A stretch of DNA of 64,000 nucleotides from Ruminococcus sp. JC304 (lineage in GTDB: Bacteria; Bacillota; Clostridia; Lachnospirales; Lachnospiraceae): positions 663,219 to 727,218 of the forward strand of contig HE978651.1 of assembly GCA_000285855.2 (NCBI GenBank). Direction: 5' to 3'. The notes under the pieces are model-generated. The model did no database searches and was not told the DNA's origin. It worked only from the letters and a program-made list of their open reading frames with translations. This document shows positions 52,066 to 61,379 of the stretch, piece by piece. The position numbers and the translations under genes were made by a program. Numbering within the stretch: the first letter of the stretch is position 1; each line of letters opens with the position of its first letter.

Positions 52066-52929
52066 ATGTTAGTAAGTGCAACAGAAATGCTGAAAAAAGC
52101 AAAAGCTGGTCATTATGCAGTTGGACAGTTTAACATCAACAACCTTGAGTGGACAAAAGCAATCCTTTTAACAGCTCAGGAACTGAACTCTCCTGTAATC
52201 CTTGGTGTATCTGAGGGAGCAGGCAAATATATGACTGGTTATAAAACAGTTGTTGGTATGGTTAACGGAATGCTGGAAGAACTGAATATCACAGTTCCTG
52301 TAGCTCTTCATCTTGACCACGGCAGCTATGAAGGATGTTTAAAATGCGTAGAAGCAGGATTCTCATCCATCATGTTCGACGGATCTCATTATCCGATCGA
52401 AGAGAACGTTGCAAAAACTAAAGAACTGGTTAAGATCGTTGCTGAACACGGAATGTCTCTGGAAGCAGAAGTTGGATCCATCGGTGGTGAAGAAGACGGT
52501 GTTGTAGGTATGGGTGAATGTGCAGATCCTAAGGAATGCAAGATGATCGCAGACCTTGGTATTGATTTCCTTGCAGCAGGTATCGGTAATATCCATGGAA
52601 AATATCCGGCTAACTGGAAAGGCTTAAGCTTTGAGACTCTGGATGCTATCCAGAAACTGACAGGAGATATGCCACTGGTACTTCACGGCGGCACAGGTAT
52701 CCCGGCAGACATGATCAAGAAAGCAATCGACCTTGGTGTATCCAAGATCAATGTAAATACAGAATGCCAGCTTTCCTTCGCTGCAGCTACACGTAAATAT
52801 ATCGAAGAGGGCAAAGATCAGCAGGGCAAAGGATATGACCCACGTAAGCTTCTTGCTCCTGGCTTCGAGGCAATCAAAGCTACTGTCAAAGAAAAAATGG
52901 AATTATTCGGATCAGTAGACAAAGCCTGA
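52066..52929 (+). CDS. fba: class II fructose-1,6-bisphosphate aldolase
   Basis: 287 residues. Zinc-aldolase motifs: PVALHLDHGSYEGC (Asp and first His ligand), SLEAEVGSIGGEEDG, GIGNIHGKYP, LVLHGGTGIP and KINVNTECQ. It cleaves fructose bisphosphate in glycolysis. Codon use is markedly optimised (many AAC, ATC, GAA), consistent with high expression. GGAGGAATTTATC precedes ATG. Own terminator at 52951. Confidence 0.97.
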   Translation: MLVSATEMLKKAKAGHYAVGQFNINNLEWTKAILLTAQELNSPVILGVSEGAGKYMTGYKTVVGMVNGMLEELNITVPVALHLDHGSYEGCLKCVEAGFSSIMFDGSHYPIEENVAKTKELVKIVAEHGMSLEAEVGSIGGEEDGVVGMGECADPKECKMIADLGIDFLAAGIGNIHGKYPANWKGLSFETLDAIQKLTGDMPLVLHGGTGIPADMIKKAIDLGVSKINVNTECQLSFAAATRKYIEEGKDQQGKGYDPRKLLAPGFEAIKATVKEKMELFGSVDKA

Positions 52930-52950
52930 GACATAAAAGCATAAAGAGAG

Positions 52951-52993
52951 AACAGACTCTGACAGGATTGACCTGACGGGGTCTGTTTTTTTT
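52951..52993 (+). terminator. terminator of fba
   Basis: AACAGACtc pairs with ggGTCTGTT followed by TTTTTTC, with an inner CAGG/CCTG hairpin. Confidence 0.82.
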
Positions 52994-53048
52994 CTTCTTT
53001 TTTATGATATAAAAAAATGTATATATAAAAAAATCAATATCTGAAAAA

Positions 53049-53077
53049 TTTATCATGTTTCTTGATTTTTTATCATG
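53049..53077 (+). promoter_or_regulatory. direct repeat, candidate AraC-type operator upstream of ABC transporter
   Basis: TTTATCATG occurs at 53049-53057 and again at 53069-53077, start-to-start distance 20 bp (about two helical turns). A flanking inverted repeat AAAAAATCAA (53028-53037) / TTGATTTTTT (53062-53071) overlaps it. It lies 80-110 bp before the solute-binding protein gene, whose locus also encodes a YesN-type AraC regulator. Direct repeats at this spacing are typical for such regulators; binding is inferred. Confidence 0.45.
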
Positions 53078-53156
53078 GCGAAATCCTGCTGAAAAATTTA
53101 CAATATACTCAAGTTAAGAAACAGAAAACATCATAGGAAAAGGAGAGAAAACGATT

Positions 53157-54431
53157 ATGAAGATGAAGAAAGTAACAGCAATGGGAATGGCAGTACTTAT
53201 GGCAGCAACTATGATCCCGGCAGTACCGGCAATGGCTGATGACGCCGGAAAGGTTTATTACTTAAACTTCAAACCAGAGCAGGATGAAGACTGGCAGAAC
53301 CTGGCAAAAGAATACACAGAGGAAACTGGTACAGAGGTAACTGTTGTTACAGCAGCTTCCGGACAGTATGAGACAACACTTCAGTCAGAAATGGCAAAGA
53401 GTGATGCACCTACTTTATTCCAGGTAAACGGACCGGTTGGTTTGAAAAACTGGAAAGATTACTGCTATGATCTGAAAGATTCCGATATTTACTCACAGCT
53501 GACATCTGATTCCTACAGCTTAAAGGATGGAGACGCAGTGGACGGAATCGCATATGTAATCGAATCCTATGGTCTGATCGTAAATAAGACCTTACTTGAA
53601 AAAGCAGGATATACTCTGGACGATATTAAATCCTTTGATGATTTAAAGAAAGTTGCTGATGATATCCAGAGCAAAAAAGATGATCTGGGAATTAAGGGAG
53701 CATTTACTTCCGCAGGTATGGACGGATCCTCTGACTGGAGATTTAAAACACATCTTGCAAACCTTCCAATCTACTATGAGTATAAAGAAGACGGAATCGA
53801 TGATACAGATGCAATCAAAGGTACATACCTTGATAACTACAAGAATGTATTTGATCTTTACATTACAGATTCTACCTGTGACGGTTCTGAGCTTTCTGCA
53901 AAAACAGCAGATGACTCCAGAAATGAATTTGTAAATGGTGAAGCAGTATTCTATCAGAATGGTTCCTGGGAATATAGTGAACTTTCCAAAACATTCAAAG
54001 ATGACGAGCTGGCTATGATTCCGATCTACTTTGGTGTAGATGATGCAAACGAAGGTCTTGCAACCGGTACAGAGAATTACTGGTGTGTAAATAAGAATGC
54101 ATCTGAAGCTGATGTAAAAGCAACACTTGATTTCATGAACTGGTGTGTAACCTCTGAAGCAGGAACAAAATCCATGGCTGAAGACATGGGATTCACAATT
54201 CCTTTCAAAACAGCAGAGGCACCAAGCAATGTATTTGTAAAACAGGATGCAGAGTACACAGAAGCTGGTCTGACACCTGTATCATGGAACTTTACAACAA
54301 TGCCATCTGAAGAGTGGAAAAATACTCTTGGATCTGCTCTTACAGCATATGCAGCAGGATCTGGCTCCTGGGATGATGTTAAGAGCGCGTTTGTTGACAA
54401 CTGGGCAACAGAGAAGGCACTTTCCGAATAA
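53157..54431 (+). CDS. sugar ABC transporter solute-binding protein
   Basis: 424 residues. Family 1 extracellular binding-protein fold (KVYYLNFKPEQDEDWQNLAKEYTEETGTEVTVVTAASGQYETTLQSEMAKSDAPTLFQVNG). The N-terminus is a signal peptide ending AVPAMADD with signal peptidase I cleavage and no lipobox Cys, unusual for a Gram-positive binding protein. Aromatic residues in the cleft suggest a sugar ligand; identity unknown. Preceded by AAAGGAGAGAAAACGATT. First gene of the transporter set. A hairpin at 54441-54473 separates it from the permease genes, which would give more binding protein than permease. Confidence 0.9.
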   Translation: MKMKKVTAMGMAVLMAATMIPAVPAMADDAGKVYYLNFKPEQDEDWQNLAKEYTEETGTEVTVVTAASGQYETTLQSEMAKSDAPTLFQVNGPVGLKNWKDYCYDLKDSDIYSQLTSDSYSLKDGDAVDGIAYVIESYGLIVNKTLLEKAGYTLDDIKSFDDLKKVADDIQSKKDDLGIKGAFTSAGMDGSSDWRFKTHLANLPIYYEYKEDGIDDTDAIKGTYLDNYKNVFDLYITDSTCDGSELSAKTADDSRNEFVNGEAVFYQNGSWEYSELSKTFKDDELAMIPIYFGVDDANEGLATGTENYWCVNKNASEADVKATLDFMNWCVTSEAGTKSMAEDMGFTIPFKTAEAPSNVFVKQDAEYTEAGLTPVSWNFTTMPSEEWKNTLGSALTAYAAGSGSWDDVKSAFVDNWATEKALSE

Positions 54432-54440
54432 TGAATAAAA

Positions 54441-54473
54441 AAAAGGGAGGCAGAGATTCCTGTCTCCCTTTTA
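54441..54473 (+). terminator. intra-operon attenuator after binding-protein gene
   Basis: AAAAGGGAGgCAG pairs with CTGtCTCCCTTTT. It lies ten bases after the stop and would cut transcription before the permease genes or protect the upstream mRNA 3' end. Confidence 0.75.
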
Positions 54474-54515
54474 TAGATTCTAAGCAGAGAATGGGAAGAA
54501 GAGGAGAGATTTACC

Positions 54516-55370
54516 ATGGTAGGAAAAACAATCAAAAAGTGGTGGCCGATTTTCGTTGTGCCTACACTGGCTGCATTTATAATCGGATTTTTATGGCCGT
54601 TTATCTGGGGAATTTACCTTTCATTTTGTAAATTTACCACAGTGCAGGATGTTACTTTCGTAGGATTTTCAAACTATCAGAAAATATTGCTTGACAATAC
54701 TTTCAGCCATGCGTTCTGGCTGACTGTGGCATTTGCCTTTATATCCAGTATTCTGATCAATGTTCTGGCATTTGCCATTGCACTGGCGCTGACAAAAGGA
54801 TTCAAGGGAACCAATGCATTCAGAACAGTATTCTTTATGCCAAACCTGATCGGCGGTATTGTTCTTGGATACATCTGGCAGACCTTATTAAATGGTCTGT
54901 TATCCAAATGGGGACAGCCGCTGCTGGCTTTGTCTGCAAAGAACGGATTTATCGGTATGCTGATTCTTCTGTGCTGGCAGCAGATTGGATATATGATGAT
55001 CATTTATGTGGCAGGTCTGAATAATGTTTCACCTGACCTTATCGAAGCGGCACAGATTGACGGAGCTACATCCAGACAGATTCTGTTCAAGATTAAATTA
55101 CCGATGATCATGCCGTCTGTTACAATCTGTACTTTCCTTACACTGACAAATGGATTTAAAATGTTCGACCAGAACCTTTCTCTTACAGGTGGAGATCCTG
55201 CCAAGCAGTCTCAGCTCCTTGCCTTGAATATCTATGATACATTCTATGCACGAAGCGGACCACAGTGGAAGGGAATCGGTCAGGCAAAAGCAGTTGTATT
55301 CTTTATTCTGGTTGTAGCCATTGCCCTGATTCAGCTTAAAGCAACATCATCTAAGGAGGTGCAGCAGTAA
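54516..55370 (+). CDS. sugar ABC transporter permease (MalF-type)
   Basis: 284 residues, six helices. The ABC-ATPase contact loop reads EAAQIDGATSRQILFKIKLPMIMPS, the EAAxxDGA type. The first helix follows WWPIFVVPTLAAFIIGFLWPF. It pairs with the next gene product to form the channel; the ATPase is not encoded here and is probably a shared MsmK-like protein elsewhere. GGAGAGATTTACC precedes ATG. Its stop overlaps the next start by one base. Confidence 0.95.
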   Translation: MVGKTIKKWWPIFVVPTLAAFIIGFLWPFIWGIYLSFCKFTTVQDVTFVGFSNYQKILLDNTFSHAFWLTVAFAFISSILINVLAFAIALALTKGFKGTNAFRTVFFMPNLIGGIVLGYIWQTLLNGLLSKWGQPLLALSAKNGFIGMLILLCWQQIGYMMIIYVAGLNNVSPDLIEAAQIDGATSRQILFKIKLPMIMPSVTICTFLTLTNGFKMFDQNLSLTGGDPAKQSQLLALNIYDTFYARSGPQWKGIGQAKAVVFFILVVAIALIQLKATSSKEVQQ

Positions 55371-56209
55371 TGGAAAACAATAAAAAGAAAAGTATTATTC
55401 CTACAATTATATTAACCATACTGTCCCTTCTCTGGATTTATCCTATTATACTGATCCTTTTAAACTCTTTAAAAAAGGAATCAGCCATTACAACTACAGG
55501 AGTATTTGAACTTCCTCTGGGTGAAATATGGAATGGATTTACAAACTATGTAGCCAGCGTAACACAGATGGATTTCCTGAAATCTTTCTGGTACAGCCTT
55601 GTAATCTCAGTTATGTCAGTAGTACTGATCCTGCTGTGCTGCTCTATGTGTGCATGGTATATTGTCCGTGTAAATGGAGTGCTTTCCAAGATTTTATACT
55701 ATCTGTTCATATTTAGTATGGTAGTTCCTTTCCAGATGGTTATGTTCACTCTGGCGAAGACAGCAGATACACTGAAACTGAACACTCCTTATAATATCTG
55801 TATTATTTATCTGGGATTTGGTGCAGGACTGGCAGTATTTATGTTCACCGGTTTTGTAAAGGGAATCCCGCTGGAAATTGAAGAGGCTGCCCTGATCGAT
55901 GGATGTAATCCGTTACAGGTATTTTTCAAGATCCTGATCCCGATTCTGAAGCCTACCATTATCTCCACTGCAATCCTTCAGCTGATGTGGGTATGGAATG
56001 ACTATCTTCTGCCGACCCTGGTACTGGATATTAAGAAATTTCGTACCATTCCTATGGCAGTACAGTACTTCCGCGGAAGCTTCGGTCATGTACAGATGGG
56101 ACCGATGATGGCAAGTATTATGATCGATATTATCCCGATCGTTATTGTTTACCTGGTATGCCAGAAATATATTATTGAAGGTGTTGTTGCAGGTGCAGTA
56201 AAAGGATGA
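55370..56209 (+). CDS. carbohydrate ABC transporter permease (MalG-type)
   Basis: 279 residues, six helices. EAA loop: EIEEAALIDGCNPLQVFFKILIPILKPT. N-terminal IIPTIILTILSLLWIYPIILILLNSLKKE and C-terminal QKYIIEGVVAGAVKG are typical of the MalG-type partner. Overlap TAATG with the upstream gene implies coupled translation. Terminator at 56259 closes the transporter unit. Confidence 0.95.
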   Translation: MENNKKKSIIPTIILTILSLLWIYPIILILLNSLKKESAITTTGVFELPLGEIWNGFTNYVASVTQMDFLKSFWYSLVISVMSVVLILLCCSMCAWYIVRVNGVLSKILYYLFIFSMVVPFQMVMFTLAKTADTLKLNTPYNICIIYLGFGAGLAVFMFTGFVKGIPLEIEEAALIDGCNPLQVFFKILIPILKPTIISTAILQLMWVWNDYLLPTLVLDIKKFRTIPMAVQYFRGSFGHVQMGPMMASIMIDIIPIVIVYLVCQKYIIEGVVAGAVKG

Positions 56210-56258
56210 TAAAATAGTATCAGACGCAGGCTGATATGGATAATAAGTGACTGAAAAT

Positions 56259-56298
56259 AAAGATAGTTCCATAATTGCAGGAACTATCTTTATTTGTA
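56259..56298 (+). terminator. terminator after transporter genes
   Basis: AAAGATAGTTCC pairs perfectly with GGAACTATCTTT, 9-nt loop, followed by ATTTG. Confidence 0.8.
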
Positions 56299-56326
56299 TA
56301 TATAAGGGGGTAGGAGGTTAGAAGCT

Positions 56327-57865
56327 ATGTATCGTGTATTAGTGGTTGATGATGAAAAAATAGAGAGAGAGGGAATTAAATTTCTGCTTTCCAGGGAAGA
56401 GGGAGAATTTGAGATTTCTGAGGCTTCCAATGGGCGTCAGGCACTGGAAATCCTGAGAAATGAGGAGATAGATCTACTACTGACAGATATTAAAATGCCT
56501 CATATGGATGGACTGGAACTGGCAAAAAAGGCAAAAGAGGAAAAAGAGGAGCTGCAGATTGTAATCTTTAGTGGCTATAACGATTTTTCCTTTGCCCAGG
56601 AGGCAATCCGTTATGGGGTGAAGGAGTATGTTTTAAAACCGGTGGATCCTGATATTTTCAGTGAAACACTGGAAAAGGTCCGCAGTGAAATTGACAAAAA
56701 TAAAAACCGCAAGATCAGAGATCAGAAGGAACAGGATTTTCTCCAGCAGTATTTTCTCCAGAATTATATTTACACAGGAAAAAAAGAAATTCTGGAAAAA
56801 GCCGGAGAAATGATCAACCTGGATACCTGGAATCAGTGGCACTGTGCCATTCTGGTGGAATCCTCCCAGAATTTTTTTGATACTGCAGATGAGAATCTGG
56901 CAGAGGATATGCGCAAAGAACTGCGGAGAATATTTTTCTATCTGAATCTGAATGCCAGACAGTCCCTGTTTCTGTTTAACGATGTATACTGCGATTATCT
57001 GCTGGTAGCCAATCAGCTGTATACTGTGATGAAGCGCCAGTATCCGGGAAGCTTTCATTTGGCGGTAAGCAGGAAGTTTGAGGGCTGTGAAGCACTGCCT
57101 GAGATTATGACAGAGCTGGAACAGCAGATGGAGGAGAGGTTCTATCATCCGGAGAATCATGTGTTCTCCAATGAGGAGGAAGAGTACAGTCATGTGGACA
57201 AGGCTGCCCAGGACTCCCAGCTGATGCAGAGAATTTCTGAAGATATCAGCAGAAAGGATATTCAGCAGCTGAAAGTCCATTTTCAGTGCCTTACAGACAA
57301 ATATAAGAGCAGTACTCAGTTTTCGGCTATGTATATTAAATTTGTATTTTCCAATGTGATCCAGGCCTTGTTTGAGGAAACCCAGTTTTCAGAGGAACGT
57401 CGTTTGGATAAGGAGATTGACAGACTGTACAACTGTAGTGATATTTCGCAGATCCTTCAGGTTACTGAGGAGAATATCCGGGAATATGAAAATTTTCTGG
57501 AACGTTCCATGAGTGAATCCAGAAATGAGGTGGCTGCAGTGAAAAATTACATCTATCAGCACTATGAAGAGGATCTGAGCCTGGAGATGCTGGCAGAAAA
57601 GGTATATCTGTCCTCAGGATATCTGAGTTTTATTTTCAAAAAGGAAACAGGAATGAACCTGAACCGTTTTATCCGGGTATTCCGTATGGAGAAGGCAAAG
57701 GAGCTTCTGTGCAGCACAAATATGAAAGTGGCACAGGTAAGTGAAAAAGTAGGATTCTCCAATGTATCCTATTTTTGTCGAAGCTTCCGGGAATATTACG
57801 GAAGCAGCCCTGAGTCCTACAGGAAAGGAACAGGTGAAGATGAAGAGAATCCGAAAGAAATTTAG
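56327..57865 (+). CDS. AraC-family response regulator (YesN-type)
   Basis: 512 residues. Receiver domain (about 1-120): D8-D9, phospho-acceptor D54 in LLTDIKMPHMDG, and K104 in YVLKPVDP. A long middle helical domain follows, then a C-terminal AraC HTH pair (about 405-505: VKNYIYQHYEEDLSLEMLAEKVYLSSGYLSFIFKKETGMNLNRFIRVFRMEKAKELLCSTNMKVAQVSEKVGFSNVSYFCRSFREYYGSSP). Probably controls the adjacent sugar transporter genes through the direct repeat at 53049. AGGAGGTTAGAAGCT precedes ATG. Its 3' end overlaps the kinase start by 26 bp. Confidence 0.94.
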   Translation: MYRVLVVDDEKIEREGIKFLLSREEGEFEISEASNGRQALEILRNEEIDLLLTDIKMPHMDGLELAKKAKEEKEELQIVIFSGYNDFSFAQEAIRYGVKEYVLKPVDPDIFSETLEKVRSEIDKNKNRKIRDQKEQDFLQQYFLQNYIYTGKKEILEKAGEMINLDTWNQWHCAILVESSQNFFDTADENLAEDMRKELRRIFFYLNLNARQSLFLFNDVYCDYLLVANQLYTVMKRQYPGSFHLAVSRKFEGCEALPEIMTELEQQMEERFYHPENHVFSNEEEEYSHVDKAAQDSQLMQRISEDISRKDIQQLKVHFQCLTDKYKSSTQFSAMYIKFVFSNVIQALFEETQFSEERRLDKEIDRLYNCSDISQILQVTEENIREYENFLERSMSESRNEVAAVKNYIYQHYEEDLSLEMLAEKVYLSSGYLSFIFKKETGMNLNRFIRVFRMEKAKELLCSTNMKVAQVSEKVGFSNVSYFCRSFREYYGSSPESYRKGTGEDEENPKEI

Positions 57866-59534
57866 AGATATGAAATACCGTCATAAGCTTACGATCCTGC
57901 TGGTGATATCCAGTCTGGTGCCTATGACGATACTTGCTCTTTACAGCCATAACAGTATGAGCAAGCTGGTGCGCCATAATGAATTGGAGGATACCTCATC
58001 CATCCTGGAACAGACCAGAGAGAGTATTGAAAGCCAGATTGAGGTATATACAGGACTGATCAATTATCTCACCTATTCTCCGGATATTGAAGAGGTGATC
58101 AATGAGAAGAATATGGACAACTATGTGGCGTATGCCAAGTATACCCAGATTGTGGATCCTCTTCTCACAGTGCCTAAATCCTATCATGATGCTATCAATC
58201 AGATACAGATTTTTGCAGACAGTATTAAAGTGAGACATGAATATACCCTTGTGCCTATGGATGAGATAGGACAGGAATGGTGGAGCAGCCAGCTAAACGA
58301 TGAGGTGCAGGTGCAGTGGCTGGTAAATACGGAAAAACCGGAGATTGCAGCAGTGAGAAATATTTACGAGGGAAAGAAGCGTACAGCAGTGCTGTGCATT
58401 ACTCTGGATTACGATAAAATATTCAAACCGTTGAAAAATATTATTTCAGAAGAGTCTGGGACTATGGTGCTGGATCAGAAACAGAATATTGTGTATCGTG
58501 ATGAAAATATCCGGGATAATGATCTGGCAGATTTAAGAGAGTCTGACAAAATTCTGGAGCAGATCAGCAAGGGATATGTAGCGGTAAACAGCACCAGTCA
58601 GAATACGGGCTGGAAGTTTTATCTGTATAAAACCAAAAAATCTGTAGAAAAATCAGTTTATCAGATGCTGCTTACTGAGATTCCGCTGATCGCCGGCTGT
58701 GTATTGGTCATTTTTATTCTGGGTATGGCTTTTTCCAGATTGTTTACCCGCAAGATCGAAATGCTTACGGAAAACATGGATCAGGTAAATCATGGAAGCA
58801 GAGAGGTTACGGTTACCAGCGATGCAGAGGATGAGGTGGGGGTTCTGATCAGAAGCTTCCGCAGGATGATGAGTGAGATCGATCGTCTGATCAGTGAAGT
58901 TTACGAAAACAAAATAGCTTTGAAGGAATTTGAACTGAAAGCGCTTACTGCACAGATCAATCCACATTTTCTGTATAATTCCCTTTCCATTATTAACTGG
59001 ATGGCTATTAAGAGTAATCAGAAGGAAATCAGTAAGGTAACTCTGGCCTTATCTACTTTTTATCGAACAGCTCTGAGTAAGGGAGAGGATATGGTAACCG
59101 TAGAAAACTGTATCCGTAATATAGAAGCTTATCTGTCTATCCAGCTGGTGATGCATGACAATGATTTTACAGTAGAGTGGAAGATTGATCCGCAGGTAAA
59201 AACTGAAAAAGTCCCCAAACTGATCCTGCAGCCAGTGGTGGAAAATGCATTAGAGCATGGACTGGATGTAAAAGAAGAAGGAGATAAAATCCTGAAGCTG
59301 TCCTTTCTGGATGCCGGGGATGCAGTACTTCTCCGGGTAGAAGATAATGGAATGGGAATGGAACAGTCAGTGGCAGAATCGTTGGTTACTTACCAGGCAG
59401 AAGGCTATGGACTGAAAAATGTGAATGATCGAATCTGTCTGCTCTACGGAGAGGAATATAAAATTCGTATCACCAGCAGTGTAGGTAAGGGAACAGTAGT
59501 AGAAATGCGGATTCCAAAGGGAGAAACATTATGA
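57840..59534 (+). CDS. sensor histidine kinase (YesM-type)
   Basis: 564 residues from ATG 57840. Two membrane helices (about 17-36 and about 280-300) flank an extracellular sensor of about 240 residues. HAMP follows, then the His_kinase domain ALTAQINPHFLYNSLSIINWMAIKS with phospho-His in NPHF, and an HATPase with PVVENALEHGLD and EDNGMGM. It likely senses the transported sugar outside the cell, possibly with the binding protein that follows. The stop overlaps the start of the lipoprotein gene (ATGA). Confidence 0.94.
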   Translation: MKRIRKKFRDMKYRHKLTILLVISSLVPMTILALYSHNSMSKLVRHNELEDTSSILEQTRESIESQIEVYTGLINYLTYSPDIEEVINEKNMDNYVAYAKYTQIVDPLLTVPKSYHDAINQIQIFADSIKVRHEYTLVPMDEIGQEWWSSQLNDEVQVQWLVNTEKPEIAAVRNIYEGKKRTAVLCITLDYDKIFKPLKNIISEESGTMVLDQKQNIVYRDENIRDNDLADLRESDKILEQISKGYVAVNSTSQNTGWKFYLYKTKKSVEKSVYQMLLTEIPLIAGCVLVIFILGMAFSRLFTRKIEMLTENMDQVNHGSREVTVTSDAEDEVGVLIRSFRRMMSEIDRLISEVYENKIALKEFELKALTAQINPHFLYNSLSIINWMAIKSNQKEISKVTLALSTFYRTALSKGEDMVTVENCIRNIEAYLSIQLVMHDNDFTVEWKIDPQVKTEKVPKLILQPVVENALEHGLDVKEEGDKILKLSFLDAGDAVLLRVEDNGMGMEQSVAESLVTYQAEGYGLKNVNDRICLLYGEEYKIRITSSVGKGTVVEMRIPKGETL

Positions 59535-61240
59535 TGATACAGAGTGTGACAAAGGCAGGAAAAAAGCTTTTTGTAATCCTGATTCTGGGAACGACTTTGC
59601 TTCAAAGCGGATGCAATAAATCAACAAAGGAGACTCAGCAGAAAGCAGAAAAAACGGATGGGGTTGAGGAAAAGAAAAAAACTAAGTCCGGGGATTGGGA
59701 AGAAGCCCGGACAACTCCCTATGGAAAGTATCCTGAAACTGTGACCTATACTCTTGCCCAGATGAATGGTGCCAATAATTCCAATCTGCCCAAAGGGCAG
59801 ACTTATGAAAATAATGAATATACCCGTTATCTGAAAAAGATGCTGAATATTCAGAATGAGAACACATACATGGAAAGTGAAGACAGATATGATGAATTTG
59901 TCAATGTGATTGTGAAAGATCGGATGCTCCCTGATGTCATGGTGATCTCGGACAAGGAAATGCTGGATGAGATGGTAGAAAACGATCTGGTGGAGAATCT
60001 GACAGAGGTGTATGAATCCTGCACTACAGACAGGATCAAAGCCATGTATGCCAGTTATGGAACTGAGCTTCTGGATTCTGTGAAATATGACGGGAAGCTG
60101 ATGGCAATGCCGGAGACTGTTATCGATCATGGTCCCTGCCTGCTCTGGCTTCGTAAGGACTGGATGGATAAGCTGGGATTAGAAGAACCGCAGACTCTGG
60201 AAGAAGCTTTTGATATTATTGAAGCTTTTCAGAAAAACAGAATGGGTGCAGCACCTGGAGAAGATTCTATCGGACTGGTATGTGATACTTCACTGGTGGG
60301 AACTACGAGTAGTAGTTATTCTGTTGACCCTATTTTTCAGAAATTCGGAGCCAATCCCCAGAGATGGCAAAAGGGTGAGAATGGAGAAGTGGTATATGGT
60401 TCTCTTACAGAAGAGACGAAGAATGCACTGGAATATTTGAACCAGCTTTATGAAAGGGGAATTCTGGATGAGAATTTTGCACTGCGGGCCCAGAATAATC
60501 TAAGGGATCTGGTAGTCAGCGGAAAGTGCGGGGCGTTTTTCGGATTGTGGTGGACGCCTAATAATCCTCTTATGGATGAGTATGAAGAAGATCCGGACTC
60601 TGACTGGGAGCCATATTATTTTCCGGCAGAAATACAGAAAACGGCAGAAACCTATTCTACATTCAGAGACAACAAATATGTAGTGGTGCGAAAAGGTTAT
60701 GAGCATCCTGAAATTGTAATGAAGATTTTGAGTGTACTTTTTGATTATACCAGGTATGAAGCGAAGGATGCAGATGAAATGAACAGTTATTTTGCTCTGA
60801 ATGTGGATCCTACAGCAAGGCCGTTGGTGATCAATGTGGATTACAATGAAGCCACTTATCGTGTGACAGAGCATATTCAGAAGGTAATTGCAGGAGATAT
60901 GGAAGAAGAGAAGCTCAGTGCCATTGAGAAATCCTATTATCAGGCATGCAGAAATTATATAGAGGGACAGAATGTGACAGTGGAGGACTGGGCAGCTTAC
61001 AAATCCCGCATTTCTGCAGTAGGTCTTCTGGTGAAATCAGATTACAGGACTCCTGAGAAAATCTATCTGCAAACTTCAAATCTGGAAATTCCTCAGACTC
61101 TTGGTACTCTGGAGAAGAACACTTTTATCCAGATTATCATGGGGAAGCGCCCCATATCCTATTTTGATGAATTCGTAAGCAAATGGTATGAACAGGGAGG
61201 GAATCAGTTGGTAAAAGCAATCCGGGAGGATTCCAGGTAA
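59531..61240 (+). CDS. solute-binding lipoprotein (LplA-like)
   Basis: 569 residues. Type II signal with lipobox LLQSGC (Cys28), followed by a Lys/Glu-rich linker and a large family 1 binding-protein domain (VTYTLAQMNGANNSNLPKGQTYENNEYTRYLKKMLNI ... CGAFFGLWWTPNNPLMDEY). LplA-type proteins usually feed polysaccharide-derived oligosaccharides to their own permeases, but here the gene is translationally coupled to the YesM kinase. It could therefore be a sensory partner rather than a transport partner. Needs Lgt (encoded at 9889). Confidence 0.88.
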   Translation: MMIQSVTKAGKKLFVILILGTTLLQSGCNKSTKETQQKAEKTDGVEEKKKTKSGDWEEARTTPYGKYPETVTYTLAQMNGANNSNLPKGQTYENNEYTRYLKKMLNIQNENTYMESEDRYDEFVNVIVKDRMLPDVMVISDKEMLDEMVENDLVENLTEVYESCTTDRIKAMYASYGTELLDSVKYDGKLMAMPETVIDHGPCLLWLRKDWMDKLGLEEPQTLEEAFDIIEAFQKNRMGAAPGEDSIGLVCDTSLVGTTSSSYSVDPIFQKFGANPQRWQKGENGEVVYGSLTEETKNALEYLNQLYERGILDENFALRAQNNLRDLVVSGKCGAFFGLWWTPNNPLMDEYEEDPDSDWEPYYFPAEIQKTAETYSTFRDNKYVVVRKGYEHPEIVMKILSVLFDYTRYEAKDADEMNSYFALNVDPTARPLVINVDYNEATYRVTEHIQKVIAGDMEEEKLSAIEKSYYQACRNYIEGQNVTVEDWAAYKSRISAVGLLVKSDYRTPEKIYLQTSNLEIPQTLGTLEKNTFIQIIMGKRPISYFDEFVSKWYEQGGNQLVKAIREDSR

Positions 61241-61287
61241 TGCGAATATTTTTGTATAAATAAAATTTACAAAATCATATATTTTTC

Positions 61288-61296
61288 TGGTATAAT
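61288..61296 (+). promoter_or_regulatory. extended -10 promoter of L,D-transpeptidase gene
   Basis: TGG followed by TATAAT; a TTTACA lies 19 bp upstream. The leader contains the hairpin at 61299-61337. Confidence 0.6.
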
Positions 61297-61298
61297 TT

Positions 61299-61337
61299 TT
61301 CAGGCAGACTGTAAAACATTTTTGCAGCCTGCCTGAA
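61299..61337 (+). other. 5' leader hairpin of L,D-transpeptidase gene
   Basis: TTCAGGCAGaCTG pairs with CAGcCTGCCTGAA. It starts three bases after the -10, so it would sit at the very 5' end of the mRNA. No T-run follows, so it looks like a stability or regulatory element rather than a terminator. Confidence 0.5.
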
Positions 61338-61379
61338 ACTGATTAGGCTTAAAAAAGTACAAAAGAACAGGGGCGGGAA

